Both the position numbers and the translations under genes were made by a program. A stretch of DNA of 15,210 nucleotides from an uncultured Actinomyces sp. (GTDB lineage: Bacteria; Actinomycetota; Actinomycetes; Actinomycetales; Actinomycetaceae), in the NCBI GenBank assembly GCA_938028585.1, contig CALIZH010000329.1, positions 1 through 15,210 of the forward strand, written 5' to 3'. Below are positions 13,962-15,210 of the stretch, piece after piece. Each line of letters begins with the position of its first letter. Position 1 is the first letter of the stretch. The notes beneath the pieces were generated by a model. That model saw only the letters and a program-made list of their open reading frames with translations, did not search any database and had not been told where the DNA came from.

Positions 13962-13977
13962 GGTAATAGCGTAAGTT
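13962..13977 (+). repeat. Degenerate A-like site upstream of hsdR
   Basis: GGTAATAGCGTAAGTT matches the 3' 16 bases of the A core at 14 of 16 positions (mismatches at positions 3 and 6). It overlaps the presumed -35 region of the hsdR promoter. It is not inside a TRD and no B site is nearby, so it may be a relic, an accessory recombinase-binding site, or chance. Confidence 0.35.
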
Positions 13978-13984
13978 TTTATAA

Positions 13985-14298
13985 ATCTATCAAAAAAGTA
14001 ATGAACGCTACGATGTTGAGTTAAGTGCGAGCAAAACGCTATTTGATGCAACAATGATATCTAGAATTCTCATTGTTGGTGTAACAACAAAAGACAAGGT
14101 AGTGACCCATAGGTCTACAATGGCGCTTACGACAACGCACAGCACCAAGCATTTACTCAGCAGACTGGGCGTAAGCGTGTTCTTCCTGGCAATATTGGTC
14201 GTGGTTTCAATGCTGGTGAAACTCAGACTAAGGGTCACATAGTATATTGGACTGAGGACGTTTGGGTTTCAGAGAATAAATTAAAAGCATTTAACTAG
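13985..14298 (+). pseudogene. Remnant of an unidentified gene, frameshifted and without a start
   Basis: Two plus-strand frames together read like one protein. The first (13985-~14112) gives SNERYDVELSASKTLFDA and ILIVGVTTKDKVVTHRS. Shifting frame near 14112, the second (14113-14298, no start codon) gives YNGAYDNAQHQAFTQQTGRK, then VLPGNIGRGFNAGE and GHIVYWTEDVWVSENKL, ending KAFN and TAG. A terminator sits 12 bp past that stop, which supports this as the true end of a former gene. I cannot name the family. The alternative continuous frame 14054-14242 becomes a hydrophobic, Leu/Val-rich tail and looks like the frameshifted reading. Confidence that it is a gene remnant is moderate; the identity is unknown. 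Confidence 0.4.
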
Positions 14299-14309
14299 CT
14301 AGAAAACAC

Positions 14310-14345
14310 GGAGGTTGTTATGCAGCCTCCATGTTGCTTTTTATA
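14310..14345. terminator. Bidirectional terminator
   Basis: GGAGGTTG (14310-14317) pairs with CAGCCTCC (14323-14330) over 8 bp with one G-U pair and a 5-nt loop. On the plus strand a GCTTTTTAT tract follows after 5 nt. On the minus strand the stem is followed by GTGTTTTCT. It therefore serves both the plus-strand remnant and the minus-strand 39-aa gene that converge here. Confidence 0.65.
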
Positions 14346-14460
14346 TCACATCAACCATTACGGTATTTACTAAGTCTTCAAGTAGTGTTCGTGCCATATC
14401 ATTAAGATCTAATTTGTGATCTTGGGTGTAGGAGAGCTCAGTTTCGTGTAGAGTTTGCAT
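14341..14460 (-). CDS. 39-aa small acidic protein, function unknown
   Basis: The minus strand reads ATG at 14460 to TAA at 14341-14343. The product begins MQTLHETELSYTQDH and continues LDLNDMARTLLEDLV to the end NTVMVDVI. It has eight acidic and few basic residues, no Cys, no signal peptide or membrane helix, and a probable amphipathic helix over LNDMARTLLEDLVNTV. Evidence that it is real: ribosome site AGAAAGGA 10 nt before the ATG, a -35/-10 pair upstream (TTAAAA-17-TAAAAT), and a terminator directly after the stop. I recognise no family. A signalling or regulatory peptide, a toxin-antitoxin piece, or a RiPP precursor are all possible; the acidic N-terminal half would fit a leader, but no modification gene is seen here. 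Confidence 0.5.
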   Translation of the reverse strand: MQTLHETELSYTQDHKLDLNDMARTLLEDLVNTVMVDVI

Positions 14461-14527
14461 TGCGGTTATTTCCTTTCTGAATTGGTTGTGGTGACTATAT
14501 TTTAGGAAATAACCGCACTTCTTTTAA
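14461..14527 (-). promoter_or_regulatory. Promoter of the 39-aa gene embraced by a perfect 14-bp inverted repeat
   Basis: Arms TGCGGTTATTTCCT (14461-14474) and its exact reverse complement (14504-14517) are separated by 29 bp. On the minus strand a -35 TTAAAA (14522-14527) and -10 TAAAAT (14499-14504) have a 17-bp spacer. The distal arm fills that spacer, while the proximal arm lies just before the ATG and covers part of the ribosome site. Arm centres are 43 bp apart, close to four helical turns. This suggests paired operator sites. If transcription started further upstream, the arms would instead form an RNA stem hiding the ribosome site. Confidence 0.55.
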
Positions 14528-14596
14528 ACACCTGAAATGCTCTCTTACACCACTTTTCGGGACACAACCTACGTTTGTGCAGTGAGTTTAGTAAAG

Positions 14597-15210
14597 CTAT
14601 CTCGTCAGCTCAATCGCATCACGAATACTCTGCAGGGAGTTCTTAGATTTGCGCGGGTTGGCGAGCATTACCGATGTGTAGAGAGAGTCGATGAGAGCGA
14701 GCTGAACAATTCTTGATGCCAGAGACTCTGATCTAAATGATGTTTCCTCTGAGATAGTCAGTAACGTGACATCCGCTCTTCTCGCCAGAGGAGAATTTCT
14801 ATCACTGGTAATTACTAACACACGACCGCCAATTTGCTGGAATAAATCGGCAAGTTGGATAGCCTCTTTGCATCGACCAGTGTGAGAGAAGATAATCGCA
14901 CAGTCGTCTTTTGTCGCTCGGCTAGCCTCCATGAGCTGCAGGTGGTAATCGGATGCGTATTTTACGTTGAGGGGTGATCGAAGCAGCTTGTGATAGGCGT
15001 CTGCAGCAATAATATTGCTTCCACCAAGTCCAAAAAGAAATACAGTTTTGCTGGAAACAATCAAGTTAACTGCGCCTTCAAGATTTTCGGGCTCAAGCAT
15101 CTCTTTAGTGTGACTGAGAGAATCAATTGAGGAGTCAAATACACTGACAGCCACGCCCAGTGGGGAAGTGGTGTCAGAAATGTTTTCACGAATTGAAATT
15201 GCAGGATCAA
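14597..15210 (-). CDS. RpiR/MurR-family transcriptional regulator, C-terminal SIS part (runs off the right edge)
   Basis: 203 residues are visible, continuing in frame past the GTG at 15154 to the window edge. The N-terminal helix-turn-helix domain expected for a ~280-aa regulator is therefore outside. The visible part is a linker then a SIS (sugar isomerase) phosphosugar-binding domain: VFLFGLGGSNIIAADAYHKL, DYHLQLMEA, IIFSHTGRCKEAIQLADLF, GGRVLVITSDRNSPLARRAD, then TSFRSESLASRIVQLALID. Family members sense phosphorylated sugars or amino sugars and control nearby transport and catabolic genes, none of which are in this window. No strong terminator is seen between its stop and the small gene 137 bp downstream, so some co-transcription is possible. 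Confidence 0.85.
   Translation of the reverse strand, partial: DPAISIRENISDTTSPLGVAVSVFDSSIDSLSHTKEMLEPENLEGAVNLIVSSKTVFLFGLGGSNIIAADAYHKLLRSPLNVKYASDYHLQLMEASRATKDDCAIIFSHTGRCKEAIQLADLFQQIGGRVLVITSDRNSPLARRADVTLLTISEETSFRSESLASRIVQLALIDSLYTSVMLANPRKSKNSLQSIRDAIELTR

Noticed and set aside
14054..14242. Small membrane protein on the plus strand (62 codons) and an opposite-strand frame at 14008-14238
   Set aside because: No ribosome site. The hydrophobic tail appears only where the adjacent frame gives a more convincing protein that ends at the terminator.

Overview
The window looks like a low-to-moderate GC Gram-positive or Actinomycetota chromosome. My best guess is a host-associated member of the Coriobacteriia (Atopobium/Lancefieldella/Olsenella type). 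This rests on the mixed GC, the strong AGGAGG-type ribosome sites and the gene repertoire; no marker gene (rRNA, ribosomal protein) is present to confirm it.

Layout. At the left edge (1-2126) are the start of a membrane protein gene running off the window (minus), a tandem/inverted repeat array upstream of it, a 3-hydroxyacyl-CoA dehydrogenase gene (minus) with its own terminator, and a small beta-rich hypothetical protein gene (plus). At 2149-2734 (minus) lies an unmistakable but heavily broken AbiEi-type antitoxin gene (type IV toxin-antitoxin), with no toxin partner left.

The centre (3082-13880) is a complete, phase-variable type I restriction-modification locus. On the plus strand one operon carries a GIY-YIG/DUF4357 protein, an unusually long HsdM (919 aa) and a full two-domain HsdS. 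On the minus strand a second operon carries HsdR, a half-length HsdS that overlaps the hsdR stop codon, and a tyrosine recombinase. Between them lie two further target-recognition-domain (TRD) cassettes in head-to-head orientation. All five TRDs are bounded by the same two short repeats: site A (encoding WEQRKL/F) at the 5' end and site B (encoding LITLHQ) at the 3' end. These are the expected substrates for recombinase-driven TRD shuffling that changes the DNA sequence methylated and cut. The recombinase gene is itself framed by a perfect 33-bp inverted repeat, so it may also flip.

The right edge (13936-15210) has the hsdR promoter overlapped by a degenerate A-like site, a frameshifted gene remnant, a bidirectional terminator, a 39-aa peptide gene whose promoter and start are embraced by a perfect 14-bp inverted repeat, and the C-terminal part of an RpiR/MurR-family SIS-domain regulator running off the window.

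In concert: DUF4357-HsdM-HsdS would supply the methyltransferase, HsdR the ATP-dependent translocase/nuclease, and the recombinase the specificity switching. The main novelty candidates are the second HsdS expression slot coupled to hsdR, the invertible recombinase, the operator-like inverted repeat around the small peptide gene, and the decayed AbiEi gene next to an active defence locus.
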